This document shows positions 12,201-23,899 of a stretch of 64,000 bases of DNA, piece after piece. Both the position numbers and the translations under genes were made by a program. The first letter of the stretch is position 1. Each line of letters starts with the position of its first letter. Source of the stretch: Rhea pennata (Eukaryota; Chordata; Aves; Rheiformes; Rheidae); assembly GCF_028389875.1 (NCBI RefSeq), contig NC_084678.1, positions 15,034,899 to 15,098,898 of the forward strand. The letters are read 5' to 3'. The notes below the pieces were generated by a model. It searched no databases, was not told the origin of the DNA, and saw only the letters and a list, made by a program, of their open reading frames with translations.

Positions 12201-13399
12201 GAGGAGGCAGCTTGATCTTCCAGAATCCATTTTTTTCCAGTTAAGTCCATCTCTTATTTAGCTGAGGTCTAGCTCCAATGCCAGAGGCTCTTTATCTCTA
12301 GGGGAGAAGAGACAGTGGAGACAAATCCTGCAGCAAGCAGCACTTTGAGAGTTTGTGATAGATGCTGTCCACCTCATTACTGCACAATGAAACTTTATTG
12401 TTCCCTCTGTTCTATTGAGTTTTACGTCTCCAAAGCACATGGAAGAATCCTGAAATGAGTATCTGTCAAAGTAGGAGGACCACTGCTGCTTATCTGCTTC
12501 TCTAACATGACCGTCTGCGGATGGAGCCCTGGAAACCGGTCATTGCCGAGTGGCTGGGCCAAGAGCTGCTGTTCCTCTCGTTGGGGTGTCAGTCCCTGAC
12601 AGCTCCCTGGGGTGGGAGTGCAGGGGTTGATGGTCTGATATGGTGGCTGAGGTCCGTCCATCTTGAGCCTCACTCCTCTGCATGCACCCCAGGCTGAGGG
12701 CACCTTATTGCTCCTGTGGATCCTCCAGCTAAGGTAAGGAGAACTTAATCACACCTTCTGTGCAGGAAAAACCTGCATTTTGGCCAATAGCCACAAAATT
12801 CAATGTGGAGCTTCTAGGACTCTCTTGGCTTACAGATCTGGGCTCTCGATGGGGTCTTACAGACCCCATCTGATACTGGGACAGTGCCAAACTTGGCAAT
12901 GGCACCTTGAGGACCTGGCATCTCCAAGATGTGCTCCCGATGCCTGCCTCTCGCTGTGCTGTGGCCCTACCTGCAATGCTGGATCAAAAGCATACTCCAT
13001 TTATTTTATGTTTATATATAGCCCTCAAGTGGGGAAGCATTTGCTCTGCAGCCAACATATATATCTGGGAACTTCACAATTAGTTAATATTTTATGCATA
13101 ATTCATAAAATTAGACCACATTTTCTGGGAATAATTAGCTGACTCCATACCTCTAATGAACTGCAGGTTCAGCTATGACAAATACATTGGGCGGCTCCGA
13201 GGGACAGCAACACACAGGCGCCTTTAAGCAAAGTTCAAGCAGCTCCTAAATTAACCAAACTGAGTCCCCAGAGACGCAGTATTTATGCACCGAAGCGGGA
13301 AGGGAGGGTTCTTGTCTCACAAGTCTCATCACAGCCCAAGAAACAAGAGAGAGAAAATAAAAGTTATTTACCTTTGGCTAATTGCACTACTGCTGGTAC
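9271..13399. other. Non-coding stretch, no gene recognised
   Basis: Mixed-composition DNA. It holds a strong 3' splice-site-like signal at about 10180-10203, two POU octamers (11324-11331 and 11487-11494) and AT-rich patches at 10700-11170 and 13000-13150. The latter includes an NKX-type CAAGTG next to several ATTA cores. Nothing else stands out. Confidence 0.65.
10180..10203 (+). other. Strong 3' splice-site-like signal
   Basis: A twelve-T tract, then CTTTTCCCTTAG, makes a near-ideal polypyrimidine tract and AG. The sequence that follows is open for roughly 95 codons but is unfamiliar, and no clear donor follows. It could be an acceptor of a non-coding RNA or chance. Confidence 0.2.
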
Positions 13400-13419
13400 G
13401 AACCTGGGAGGTTTTGGCA

Positions 13420-14220
13420 CCGTGTACACCCACGTGCGTGCTGACTGCGGCGGCGGGGCTGCGCGTGCCCGCGCCGGGGTGGTGGGGGCCAGGTTACGGT
13501 CTCGCTCTGGAGGGAGCTGGGCAGCTGGTGAGAATTTCTTCCCTTTCCTTTGCTTGGATTCCTGCAGGGAGCTGTCAGAGGCAGGATTCCTGGTGTGAGA
13601 ACACAAGGATGAAAACGGCCGCTGTTCGCACCAGGGTTCCCAGGCTTAAATTGCAAACCTTACTCAAAACTCTGGCCCAAATCGGAGGAAGAACGATCCA
13701 TTTTTTTTTTCTTTTTAGTAACGATTTGTTAAAAACGCTGATTTATGTAGCAATTCTAGTTAGCAGTATTCAACGTGAGCATTTGAGCATTTCGTACAAG
13801 GCAGGTGAGGCGGTAGCAGCGGCGCCCGCCACGGGGGTGCAAACACGGGGACGCCAGCAAGTGCCGTCGCACAGCGGCCAGCAGCCGCCCGCTTCGCCCG
13901 CGGAGCTAAAGCGGGCGAGGAGGAGCAAAAGCCGAGCTCACGGGAGCGAGCCCGTACCAGCACCGTGCCGGCTCACCCCGCGCGAGCAGAAACGAGCTGC
14001 TGGCTGAAGACGGCCTCAGAAACACGGAAATTTAATCCACCACCACCACCAGTAGGCTGAAATACTGGATTTTCCCTGGACTGCGTGCTCCCAAAACGAG
14101 GAGCCGAGGCGAGCCCGTCCGGCACCCTGGCAGAAGTCGCGGGTGAAACCCCAGCGCGGGGCAGGAGGCCGCCGCGGAGCAGCTCGCTGGGCCTCCTCGC
14201 GTGCCCACCGCGTTTTTTCT
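13420..14220. promoter_or_regulatory. CpG-dense zone (orphan islands)
   Basis: Two CpG-rich patches (about 13420-13520 and 13800-14220) flank a T10 tract. A 240-codon frame crosses the zone on the plus strand, but it is rich in Arg, Ala, Pro and Gly as GC-rich DNA gives by chance. It has no domain I recognise. Confidence 0.45.
14038..14050. repeat. (CCA)n short repeat
   Basis: About four CCA units. Confidence 0.8.
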
Positions 14221-14510
14221 TTTTAATTAGGTTATAACTCAATTACAAAACGCGAGGCTCTTTATTCCTGACAAGTTTTCCGTAATCTTAATTTGATCTC
14301 ATGTCAGAAGGGGACCTTCCTCCGATAACCAAAGCCCAGCTAAGAGTTTAACTAGAATAATGGCTGATTAAAAGGGGTTAATAGATACACCTCAAACAGA
14401 AGTAAATTAGCAGGAGACGTTGTCTGTTGGCTAATGGGATCAGAACAGTATTTGTTTAGTTTATGAATGATTAATCTCCCTCGCTCAGCATTCCTCGGAT
14501 GCTAATTGCA
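14220..14510. promoter_or_regulatory. AT-rich candidate enhancer
   Basis: It begins abruptly at the edge of a CpG-dense zone. It contains TAATTA (14224-14229), a forkhead-type TGTTTA (14453-14458) and the palindrome GATTAATC (14469-14476), which presents two K50 homeodomain cores head to head. There are no simple repeats. This is the best-looking enhancer candidate in the left third of the window, though conservation is untested. Confidence 0.35.
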
Positions 14511-16299
14511 CTTAGGGAGCCCGGGTTTGTTTTTACAAGGGTTAGAGGTGGCGGAGGAGGGCGACGGCCGGACCGAGACGTTGCTCCTTCACGCCCCGGA
14601 CTGGGCTTCTCGCATAGGGAAGCTTCCTCTTAATCCCGGGGGAATATAGGTAAAATAAAGGTAAACGGGACCTGACCCCCAAATGTGTGAAACAGTGGAA
14701 TTAAAAATACTGGTAAAGTCGTTCAAGGTGTTTTATGGGAAAAATGTTGAAAGCACTCAAATGCACCGTGTGCTGAGGCCACCCGTCATACCCATCCCAT
14801 ATGTCTTGAGCACCAGAGACCCCATCATTCCCCTCTTTACACACTTGCCAGCGTTTTAATTCTCCATTAGCTCTACACATAACAAAACCAATGCGCTCCC
14901 TCAGCCATACTGTGAATTTGCTAGCAAACAACCCGTTTTAAAACAACAACAACAACGAAAATCCTTTTCATCCCAAACTGAACAAGTGCAAGGTGATTTC
15001 TAAACAAAATCCTGCCCCGTGCAGGCCCTGTATCTGCAAGGCACCGAGACATGTATCACTGAAGTGGGCAGGAACCACCCAGCCTGCCCTGGTGGCACGT
15101 TTGCAAAGGGCTGGTTGAAGCTGGAGCACCGTATCTACGATCAGTTTGATTTTAAATGCCTCAGTTGGTAGCGGGTGCGTTAGTTTATGGAAGAGTATGT
15201 CTCACTGATGACCACATTTATTGCCTTCGTTTTGTGGTGAGGAAGGCAGGTTGGCAATGGGGACCCAGTTGGTTTCATATTCACCACGTTCTTGGCTATA
15301 CCTTGGGATAGATGTTTGGAAAACATGAGGAGCAGTGAGAGGGCCAAGACCACACTACTTCTGCACTAGATCTTTTTTTAAATGTTTGGGATGAATAGAA
15401 ATAATCTGAGGGGAATCTCATTTTCATTTCAAAATTCTGCTGTTACTGAAATTGCATGCCAAGAAACTAGATGCTCTTTTACTGTTCTCCATAAATAACG
15501 CCACTTTGTACTGTTCCCAGGTATTGCATTCATCACTGTATCATACAGAAAGCCTGAGCTGAATGAAACCCTCTAAAAGAAGATGAGGAGATGCCGCCTG
15601 CCTTATGGATTATTTTGTAGTTACTGAAACCATTTGTTTTCTCTGCCTGCTTTCCACGAATGTGAAAAATAAACCATACACCAGGAGGCGTGACTTCCAT
15701 TTTTTTGCCAAACAGCACTGGAATAAATTTACTGTTAAGGGAGTCACCCAGAAATACTGAGTTTAATAATAAATTACTCGTTCTTTGGCTTTCCAGCCTG
15801 ACAGTGCACACAGCACCCTTGAAGAGGCTGGGGCAAATGTTCGGAGCTCATCCACCGAAACTGGATGAGCTGCTCACCAGCACACCAAGGACACATGGAC
15901 ATAGCATCCAAACAGCTTATGACCGAGCTCCTCACCTCCACAGAGTCTCTACCTCTAGTCCTCACAGTGAGGTGGATCTTGTGCCGAGAGGGAGGGCATG
16001 ACCAAAGATATGTATAGATGCAGATATAGAATAGTGGGGCAGGTGGGACAGACTGGTAGACCCATGTTCAATGCACCCAAAGGCAATGCTGGAAGAGAGG
16101 GTTAGGCATCGTAGCAGGTCTTGAGATCCCTGTGGGTCATGTCCAAAAGGAAGCCCCAGGAGGTGAGTCATTCTCATAAGGGACTGGCTGAATGAGTGGT
16201 GGCCTCCATACCTTCTCTAGTAGGACCATGCCTGTGCTGAGGCATAACAGGCTTTTGCATGGCCCAGAGTAGCTTCCTCAGTAGCAATTGTAAAATATT
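14511..16299. other. Non-coding stretch, no gene recognised
   Basis: Ordinary mixed-composition DNA with a short (AAC)n repeat at 14941-14957. No coding frame, promoter or repeat family is recognised. Confidence 0.65.
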
Positions 16300-16450
16300 C
16301 TTGGATTTAAAGGCGCTTACAGATGTGAGTAGATGCCTAGCGAGATTTTCTGGAAGTGCCTCAGCATGTAAAGCACCTAATTCTCAGTGAAAATGCCACC
16401 AGGTGTCTCTCTGCATCATTAGGCACCTAATTGTCTCTGAAACCTGGCTC
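16300..16450 (+). repeat. Worn palindromic sauropsid repeat
   Basis: The segment repeats GCACCTAATT at 16373-16382 and 16423-16432, each followed within ten bases by TGAAA. It also carries GGCGCTTA and GATTTTCTGGAAGTGCCT. This resembles MITE-like palindromic repeats of turtles, crocodilians and birds, whose arms read roughly TTAGGCACCTAA..TTTGAAAATCTGGG. The family name is uncertain (possibly Chompy-like). Confidence 0.4.
16396..16407 (+). promoter_or_regulatory. CTCF-like core
   Basis: CCACCAGGTGTC differs by one base from a CTCF core CCACCAGGTGGC. It lies within a worn repeat. The site is weak, and occupancy cannot be judged from sequence. Confidence 0.15.
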
Positions 16451-17374
16451 TTGGGAGCAGGGCTGGCTGCTGCCGAGCTGCGCCCGGTGCAGAGTGCCGT
16501 GCCGCTGTGCTGCCGCCCAAGCACCCCGCGAGGCCCTGGCAGCCCTGGGCCCCTTCCCAGATGGCCAAGGCATCCAGTGCCTCAATGCACAACCGGCGGC
16601 GAGAGTGGAAGAGACGCTGGGGGTCTCTGCTGCTGAGCCCTGGCTACTGGCAGCTCTGCGGGGCTGGCCCGATGGCAAGGGGAAGAGACCAAATCAGGAG
16701 CGAGTTAATAAATACATAAGTATTGTAGCAAAGAGCATGCTGTACGCAGCGATGCATCCACCACCTGCATTGCACCTTGCAAGACAGCTGCAGGACAAGG
16801 CTTGTCCTCCCAAAGCGCCGGCTGAGGCGGCAGGGATGAGGTCGGGGATGCTCAGCTGCGGTGCTGGGCAGCCGTGCAGAGGTGCTGGCCGGCCATGGCA
16901 GGGTTGAGGTCTGCACGTTCCACCTCGCTCTGGGGCGTCTTCTGCCATCAGGACCCAGGCACAGGGTTGATGCGGATTTATGGGCTGAAACACCTGGGAA
17001 CGAGTCCGGGCAGTGTGCGTGTGTCGTCGCCGGGCTTTCCACGACCGCGGGGCAAACCGGTGCCTCGCCGTGAGGTGCTATTGAATCCCGTTAAAGTGTG
17101 GTTGCAGTTCAAACGTGCCTGCAGAAAATAACATCTTCTTACTCAACAGATCTGCATGTTCGGGCTCAGTTCTGCTGACTTTAGGGATAAAATATGTCTC
17201 TTGCTACATTTTACTCCTGTTAGTGCAGCACAGCCAACAAGGCAGTGACTCAGGTCAGAAGCTGCCTCCTTTCCCGTCCCCAGGTCCTGCTGGTGGGATG
17301 AGCCACAGCCCCTCTTGGCTCACAGAGCCCGGGCTGGGTTTGCTGAGCTGCTGCTAGTCAGAAACCAAACAGGC

Positions 17375-17405
<31 letters not shown>

Positions 17406-17467
17406 AAACAAAAATGAAAGAAAGAAACAACCCCTCTCTCCCCCACACTCTTTTTTTTTTTTTTTTT
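17375..17467. repeat. Poly-A and poly-T inverted pair
   Basis: A28 (17375-17402) is followed 48 bases later by T17 (17451-17467). The two tracts are complementary and could form a hairpin in single-stranded DNA or RNA. No SINE body lies between them, so this is probably two independent homopolymers. Confidence 0.85.
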
Positions 17468-18039
17468 CCCATCTGGAAGGTTAATGAGAGCCTATGAGCA
17501 AAGACTCCCACAAGGGCACTAGTGGCAAGTCACTTTTTGGAGTGTAATCACACTTAAAGGGACAGATGTCTGCAGAGGGTCTGCACGGGCAGCGCTCGTG
17601 CCTGGGAGCTGCGAGCCTCCTCCAGCCCCTTTGGGCCATCGGGAGGATGTGAGAGACCTTGGCACAAGTCTGCCCATTCCCCCTTTCAGTTTGATTTTAT
17701 TTTCTTTAAAGCAAACCGTGCTCTCAGGAGTCATTTGCTCTCTCTTCCACTATGTCCCTTAACGGGCAGGAGACTGCGCCGATCTCCATCCTGTGTGTCT
17801 ATCATCCCGGTTTAGGCATTTTAATTTACACTGCAGTAAAAAATTTGGCACCCAAGATTTTCTGCTTCGAGCCACAACAGAAGAGCAGTGCCAGAGGTGC
17901 GACTGTACCCGTCCCCCCTCTCCCCTTTGGGGCACGTGTGTGTGGAGGAAGGACATCAGCAAGAAAAAGCCCCAGTCTGTGAAGAGGGTTTTCAATTGCG
18001 CCTGCCTGAGATTGCACTGCCGGCATGACTCTGCTGAGT

Positions 18040-18063
18040 GTCTGTCTGTCTGTCTGTCTGTCC
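18040..18063. repeat. (TCTG)n microsatellite
   Basis: About five and a half TCTG units. They end in TCCACAG, so the tract also looks like a polypyrimidine tract before an AG. Confidence 0.85.
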
Positions 18064-18279
18064 ACAGGAGCTTTGCAGCAGGAGGGATACAGATGATCCA
18101 CCCCGAAGCTTTCACAGAGGCTGTTTTGTTCTAGGACTGGTAGAAGACACGGGTCGCTCTGCCTGAGGAGGCTGCTCTGGTTTGCAGGGGTTCACCAGCA
18201 CCCTGCGGTAGCTCTGAGCTGGTGGAGATGCCAGGAGACCTTCCTCCTGGCCGGGAGGCCAAGTGCTGGCTGCAGGGTG

Positions 18280-18960
18280 AGCGGTACTGAGGGTCCCCGC
18301 GGGCGTCGCGGTGCTTCTGCCCTCGGCTTGCCGAGAGCTCCTCGTTGGTACAGCCCCACGCTGAGCTCCGGGAACGAAGCAGCCGAGGGGATCCTCGGCT
18401 GCTGCAATGCAGGGCTGAGTGCAGGTTGCAGAAAACGAAGGACACACAGACACTGCAGAAACAGGGCCAAACGCCGGAGGGAAGCATCAGCGCCGGCCCC
18501 GGCGCCGCTTTTGCTATCCCAGCTGCCTCCCTTCGGCCGCTTCCGTTTTAAGCCAAAGCAACGATCTGTAAATATGCAACCAGCAAAGAGCACCCGGAGC
18601 AGCATCGCATCTCGGGGGTGGAGGGGCACGAACACAGCCAGAGGCAGAGGGGCACCTTACTCGGGAGTGGGGGACGGGTGGAGAGGGCTCCCTAAGCCAC
18701 CCGCTCCTCCAGCTCCTCGTGGTGGCCTGGGCTTTGAGGCTTCACAGGGAAGCAGGGTAAAACGTCTCAGGGAGCCGGGCAGGTGCTGGGCGGAGGCCCC
18801 AGCGCCGCAGGCTGAGCCGCGCGGGGTGCAGGCGCTGCGGCCGGGCAGAGCTCGGCGGCGCGGAGCCGACGCGCCTCCCTCGACTTGCACCGTCCCGCGC
18901 TGCTCATCTAACGCTTTGGCAAAGAGCTGGAGCCACTTCTTCACGGTTTAACCCCCAAAA
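18280..18960. promoter_or_regulatory. CpG-dense zone (orphan)
   Basis: GC-rich with repeated CpGs, densest at 18780-18910. Long open frames on both strands (up to 224 codons) are compositional and show no domain I recognise. Confidence 0.4.
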
Positions 18961-19164
18961 TGACGCTTGCTTTCACTAGATCACACCCGGAGCGAGTCAC
19001 CTCTGTCTCCTTGCTGGGTCGCTCCCGCTCCGCTTTTCCGGCTGGTGGTGCTAACACAGCCGGTTGCCGGGAAAATGCACCCGCAGGAGCTTCCGGGGGA
19101 CAGGCCAGCTACAACAAACTCATTTGCTTTCTTCAGCCAAAATTCTTAATGCAAACTTTGGAAT

Positions 19165-19204
19165 AGAGAAAAAAAAAGAAAAAGAAAAAAAGGAAAAAAA
19201 GGAG
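19165..19204 (+). repeat. 40-base homopurine tract
   Basis: A continuous A/G run of AAAAAG-type units ending at the T at 19205. Confidence 0.9.
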
Positions 19205-20369
19205 TAAACCAGTTTTCTTTCTCTCTTCTCTTGCATATTTAACTCCCACATTGTTTTCTGTGTAAAACAATGAGAGGACAAAGAGAAACAAAAAGCCACT
19301 GCAAACAGAAACGCAGCCCACTTTCCATCTCTTCTATGCATATGAATTGTTTCTATGAATTGGAAGGGATATTTTTGTTTTGCTATAGGCACAAAATCCC
19401 CGAATTAGAAGGAAGAAAATGTCAAAAAGAACTCTTTTTTTCACATTAAAATTTCCAGGTGAGATGCCAGCTGGGATTCCAGCTCCTTTTCTCTCAGTTT
19501 TGTCTCCAGCTGATACCCGGTGGCTTTACGTACTCCTGTACAGTGTGGGTCAAAGTGCATGAGGTGAATACTTCTTTCCTGCTTTTATTGAGCAAAACCT
19601 CCAAGCAGAAACTAGCCTAGCCCTAGCTTAGTTCTGCAGAGCATCTTCCAAACTTGCATGCCGCCAGCTGTGGAAATTTTGAAGCTGAGCGCACCTGCAG
19701 AAGATGGAGTGGAAGATAAGAGACAGGGAGCAGAGCTGCAGAGGATACATGCTTGCTGCTGTGCAGAGAGATGGGGAAACAACCAGACAAGAGCTCGCAG
19801 AGGGGACGGATATTGTGAAGAACCGGAGAAAGCTCAGCTGGCCGTGGGTGGGCGATACCTCAAGGACAAGACGCAAATGATGGACCTGGGGAACCTCAGT
19901 GTTACGGAGCACAGGGGAGGCGGTAAAGAGATGGGCAGGAAATAAGCACCAATAAATATTTTAAGACCTCTGCAACTCGTGACAGTTGTAACCAGCATAT
20001 ATCAAAAGCTTCCACAGAACCTGGAAATTTCATTAAGAAGTTCACAATTCTTGAATGCATTTGGAATTATGATACTCCTCATCCTTTCACGTGTCAAAAT
20101 CCTCCCAGCCTCAGCCACCTTACAAAGTTGTTTATAATAGACCTGAGAGCTTACATCTTCTTAATGCTACCATATAGAGCATTTCCAGCTGGATATATTT
20201 GACTGATATAGTGCATTCTTTATGGTGATCATTCCTTGATTAAAAAATACATTTTTTCTGTGTCAGGTACTTTCTGTCACTCTCTACCATAAATCAATTT
20301 GTCACATAGGCAGTAATAAAACAAGAGGTGTTTCTTCTTCTAACCACCAAATCCAAGTGACTTCTGCAG
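19205..20369. other. Non-coding stretch, no gene recognised
   Basis: Mixed-composition DNA. Frames of about 95 codons on both strands overlap at 19630-19945 without resemblance to a known family. The part from 19980 is AT-rich and unremarkable. Confidence 0.6.
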
Positions 20370-21240
20370 CGCCAACGCAGCTGCACAAGGACTTGGGGAC
20401 GTGGTGGCACCTGCAGGGCCGCCTGGTGCCCCTCCCGGGGACGGCGGAGGTGAAGCGCGGCTCGCGCATCTCCGTGGCCTCGCCCGGCCCGTCGCTCGCT
20501 CGCGGTGCCGACGCACGGCTCTGGGCGCCTCCTTCACGCAAGGCGAGCTATCAGCCCGCTGAAGCAATGCGCTGGGCTGCCCACTCCGGAGGAATAACCC
20601 GCTTCTTAGCCACGGCCTCTCCAAACGCAGCCGTTTCCAGCCTCTCTTTCCTTGGCGCAAAGGAGTTGGTGCTTTCCAAGAGCCTCTGCCCAGATCTCAC
20701 TGCTGACCTCGGGACACGGGGCAGCCTCGTTTGCTCGGAGGGGTAATTCTCTCCTGGCTGGGGACGTAGAAATTCCCTGGCTCTAATATCGCCGGGTTTG
20801 GCCAGGCTCGGGCACAACCGACGGCGTGGGGAGGCGGGCGGGAGCGGGCGCTCGGCTGGGGACGCGCGGCGGTGGCAGAGTCGTGGCGGTGTCTGGGCCC
20901 CGAGCGAGGACTGAGCCCTGCTCCAAACCTCCCTAAACACACCCCCTCCCCCAAATAGCGGAGCAGCGTTCACAGAGCTGCGACACGGGCCGAACACCTC
21001 CGCGCGTTTCGGTGCGGGGAGGCTTGTCGTGCTCTTACTGCGACGACCGGCAGAGCCCCAGGAGCCCGCGCGGAAGCCGCTTCTCCCTCCCGTGCAATAT
21101 TCTCAGAAGCTTCGCCGCCGAGCGCTGCTTCTCGCCGGGCTATGTTCTTCACAGAAGTAAAATCTGCTGGCCGGGAAGCGCGGGAGGAGCTGGCTGCGCG
21201 GCGGGGATGCGGATGCCAGCCTGCCTCGCCGGCCATCAAT
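20370..21240. promoter_or_regulatory. Strong CpG island (orphan)
   Basis: This is the longest CpG-dense segment in the window, with a GC-box (GGGCGG near 20835) and CpG throughout. Both strands carry overlapping frames of 85-165 codons rich in Arg, Ala, Pro and Ser, with no recognisable domain. It could be a TATA-less promoter for an unseen transcript. No strong donor follows. Confidence 0.55.
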
Positions 21241-21689
21241 CTCCCACTCCTCACTTTCAGAGGTTCTCAAATTGCAGCCTGGCATCTCTGATCGTAAGTC
21301 TACTTAACCATTTTAATAGCACTAAATGGCCTCTGCATTACTGCCCTTATCTGCTCTCCATGTCTTCTGGGTCACACATGCTTAGTTTACTGTCGGAGAC
21401 AAGTTTTTACTGCTGTCAGCACTGCGGAGCCGCGGTACCTGCAGAGCAGCAGGCTGCGTGCGCCGTTCTGCCGTGCTCCTTGTCAAGAAAATTACCACCT
21501 GCATCCTGATTCCCTAATATTTGTCTTGCATTTTCTTAATTGGTGCAATCAGTGAAATACCGGAGGAAAACACTGGCACAGGCAAGAAGGAAAGGTGATG
21601 TTATCTCTTTCCACTTCTTTTGTGTAACTGCAATAATAATTAACATAACAGCAGTGACTAATGATTAGAATTATCTGTGTTAAGTTAAG

Positions 21690-21745
21690 GACCTGATTTT
21701 GGTTTCATTTATGCCCATGCAAAGCTGGAGTAATTTTGATGATAT
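21690..21745 (-). repeat. Worn ancient sauropsid repeat fragment
   Basis: GGACCTGATTTTGGTTTCAT followed by TTATGCCCATGCAAAGCTGG and AGTAATTTTGATGA resembles the reverse complement of the repeat seen at 22165 (consensus roughly GGCCTGATTCTG..TTACACTGGTGTAAATC..AGTAACT). The match is from memory. Confidence 0.4.
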
Positions 21746-22164
21746 GCCTGGGGAAAAAAGCCCAGTAAGCTCTCATTACACACCCCCACCAAGCCCTTGC
21801 ACACTGCCGGCCAGCAGCGGCCTTTGCACGTCAGCTCCCCGCTTCCCACGCAGGACCCTGGCGACTGCTAATTAGCTCTGCCCACTAATTAGCGCTGCAT
21901 TTGGCCCGAGGGCCAAAAACTGGCCAGCTCTCCTTAAAGCGATACCAGGCAGGATGATGCAGGCGGAGACGCCAAGGGACGCAGGAAGGATGTGCACTGT
22001 GCACGTGGCTTCGCTTTCACGCCCCTTCACTCCGAGCCCTGCAGGCTGCCTCTGCAGCTCCAAAAGAAAATCTTTGTCCAATTAATAAATTTAAAAGTAG
22101 AAAGCACTAGCTGAGAGTCTGGGCATGCTTCTGGGAGCACATTCGCTGGCTTTACACCATCAGC

Positions 22165-22225
22165 ATTGAGGGAATTACTTCTGCTTTACACCAGCGTAAA
22201 TAAGAGCAAGATCAGGTCCTCTATC
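22165..22225 (+). repeat. Worn ancient sauropsid repeat fragment
   Basis: It contains GAATTACTTCTGCTTTACAC, CAGCGTAAATAAGAGCAAG and GATCAGGTCC. This is close to a repeat often seen in turtle, crocodilian and bird DNA (roughly TTACTTCTGATTTACACCAG..GTAAATGAGAGCAGGATCAGG). It is oriented opposite to the copy at 21690. Confidence 0.45.
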
Positions 22226-22439
22226 TGGAAGATAAGGGTGAAGTTTTACAGCCTCTCTTTCCTTATCATATCCATGCTTTTTAGTACTTCAGAAGTATAA
22301 CGAACAAGATGATTGAGAAAAAGCCACGACACCTGGATATCTTGGCCCCTGGGCAAGCAAACAGCAGAGCAGCACCGGCCCCTGCTGAGCCCCTCCTGCT
22401 CGCGTGGGCTTTTCACCCTCGTCTTCACCAGAAATTCCG

Positions 22440-22560
22440 GCTGTGAGCAACAACACGTCAGCGTAAATGATCAATTGTTTATGAACAGATCATTTATTAA
22501 TTCTTGTTTGGCTAATGTAATTCCTGCCAGCACAAAGGCAAAACAAATTGAAAATGAATA
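22440..22560. promoter_or_regulatory. AT-rich candidate element with nested inverted repeat
   Basis: A perfect 9-base inverted repeat, TAAATGATC (22464-22472) and GATCATTTA (22488-22496), encloses a 15-base loop carrying TTGTTTATGAACA, a forkhead-like dyad. AT-rich sequence with TAAT cores follows. The structure is seen directly; regulatory use is inferred. Confidence 0.35.
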
Positions 22561-22639
22561 ATCTCTCCTGAAATCCACGGGCGAGAGCAAGAGACCGCAT
22601 TCCCCTGGCGCTCCATTGCTATATTTAAACACAGATACA

Positions 22640-23140
22640 GTAAATGTATTCCTGCATGGAAATCGCTTTCCCTACAGCTCACTTTTTGCATCTCTCCAGG
22701 GTGGGCTGCCTGGGGAGCCACCACGCAGCTTGACGGCCCTGGACTTTTTTTTTGGTGTTTTTCTGCTTCAGGATGGAGGTGGCAGACACAGAGCTGCTGT
22801 AAACTGAAACCTGGTCCGTGACATTAGAGTCCGTCTGTCCAGGCGCCGGGATAAATCAGGCCACTATGATAGCTGTGGCTCATCTTGATGGTCACTCTGG
22901 CTTTGGAGTCATCTCATTACAAGCATGTTGAACCTGCTTCATCCAACACTGCTCCTTAATATATCTTTTAAATCATTGTGAAATGAATTTTGCATTTTAT
23001 TTCCTTGGACTGCAAAAAAATGCATTCTTGTATCATGCCCTGGGATAGGGATGGAGACAGCAATTTACTGCTTTCCCCTCAAAACACCCTGTGAAACATA
23101 AAGTAAACTGGAAAATCAATAATTGTTATCATTAGAGTGA
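22640..23140. other. Non-coding stretch
   Basis: Mixed to AT-rich DNA with a T10 tract near 22745. The part from 22850 to 23130 is AT-rich and could be another conserved element, but no specific motif stands out. Confidence 0.55.
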
Positions 23141-23144
23141 CTTC

Positions 23145-23470
23145 ATGTCTCCGGTGTGCCGGACACTGCCCATGCCCCCGGCAGCAGCCGGCCCCGCTGC
23201 GAGCGTTCACAGTCACGCTGGGAGGGCGAGAAAGCAGGCGTAGACCGAGGGAAACTGAGGCAAGGAGCTCTCTTTGAAGGGGCTGAAGAAGGTCGAGGAA
23301 CAGCCCTTTTTGCAGGCGCAGCCCCGCAGGACGCGGGTCGGCGGAGGAGAGCTCGCTCGGCTGCAAGTGCCGGCCCCGCGGCGGGCCGATGAGAGGCTTC
23401 ATCGGCCGCAGGCAGGAGAACGGACCGGGATTTGGTGTTCCTCGGGGGTGGACTAGCCCTAAAAGCGCTC
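23145..23470. promoter_or_regulatory. CpG-dense patch (orphan)
   Basis: Moderately CpG-rich. It contains a short MIR-like core at 23245-23266 and no coding signature. A second small CpG patch lies at 23690-23830. Confidence 0.35.
23245..23266 (+). repeat. Possible MIR core remnant
   Basis: ACCGAGGGAAACTGAGGCAA matches the MIR core GATGRGGAAACTGAGGCA with two differences. It is very short. Confidence 0.35.
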
Positions 23471-23878
23471 ATCCATGGATCTCCATCACCCAGCACTCAA
23501 ACACCCAAGCACCGTTCGCGTAAAACACCCAAGAGGGGCAAAATCCCCAGGGGAGTTTCAGAACCGTGGGCGCTTGCACGTGGTTTTTAGCCCAAACCTC
23601 TCCATCTGGGGTCAGTCCAGCAGGTAAAACACACCCAACTTCTCAAGCAACGGGCACCAACCCCAAGGGCGATAGTGGCCACTGATGTGCGTTTTCCTCC
23701 CGGTTTAGGTTTTCCGTCAGCGGGGCCGCGGATAACCCGTAAACACGGCGAACAAACAAACAATTAGCCTCCCTCGGACCCGGCCGCCGAGGCGCTCCGC
23801 GAAGGTTTATAGCCCTTTTCCAGTTTTACTGCCACGATAAATCTTTCCCCACCCGCTGCCCAATCAACCCCAATGCAA

Positions 23879-23896
23879 TTTTTTTTTTTTTTTTTT
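23879..23896. repeat. Poly-T run
   Basis: Eighteen consecutive T. Confidence 0.9.
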
Positions 23897-23899
23897 ATG

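Larger units (their letters stand above)
16451..18279. other. Non-coding stretch, no gene recognised
   Basis: Mixed GC-rich and plain sequence with several overlapping frames and no family signature. It contains the poly-A/poly-T pair and the (TCTG)n repeat listed separately. Confidence 0.6.

Noticed and set aside
13285..14007. 240-codon open frame on the plus strand
   Set aside because: It crosses a CpG-dense zone; its Arg/Ala/Pro/Gly richness fits composition, and it has no known domain.
17375..17467. SINE or processed pseudogene marked by A28
   Set aside because: No SINE body, target-site duplication or recognisable gene sequence lies next to the tract.
20551..20997. Long overlapping frames on both strands in the 20.4-21.2 kb island
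   Set aside because: Several frames are open at once, a hallmark of low stop-codon density in CpG-rich DNA.
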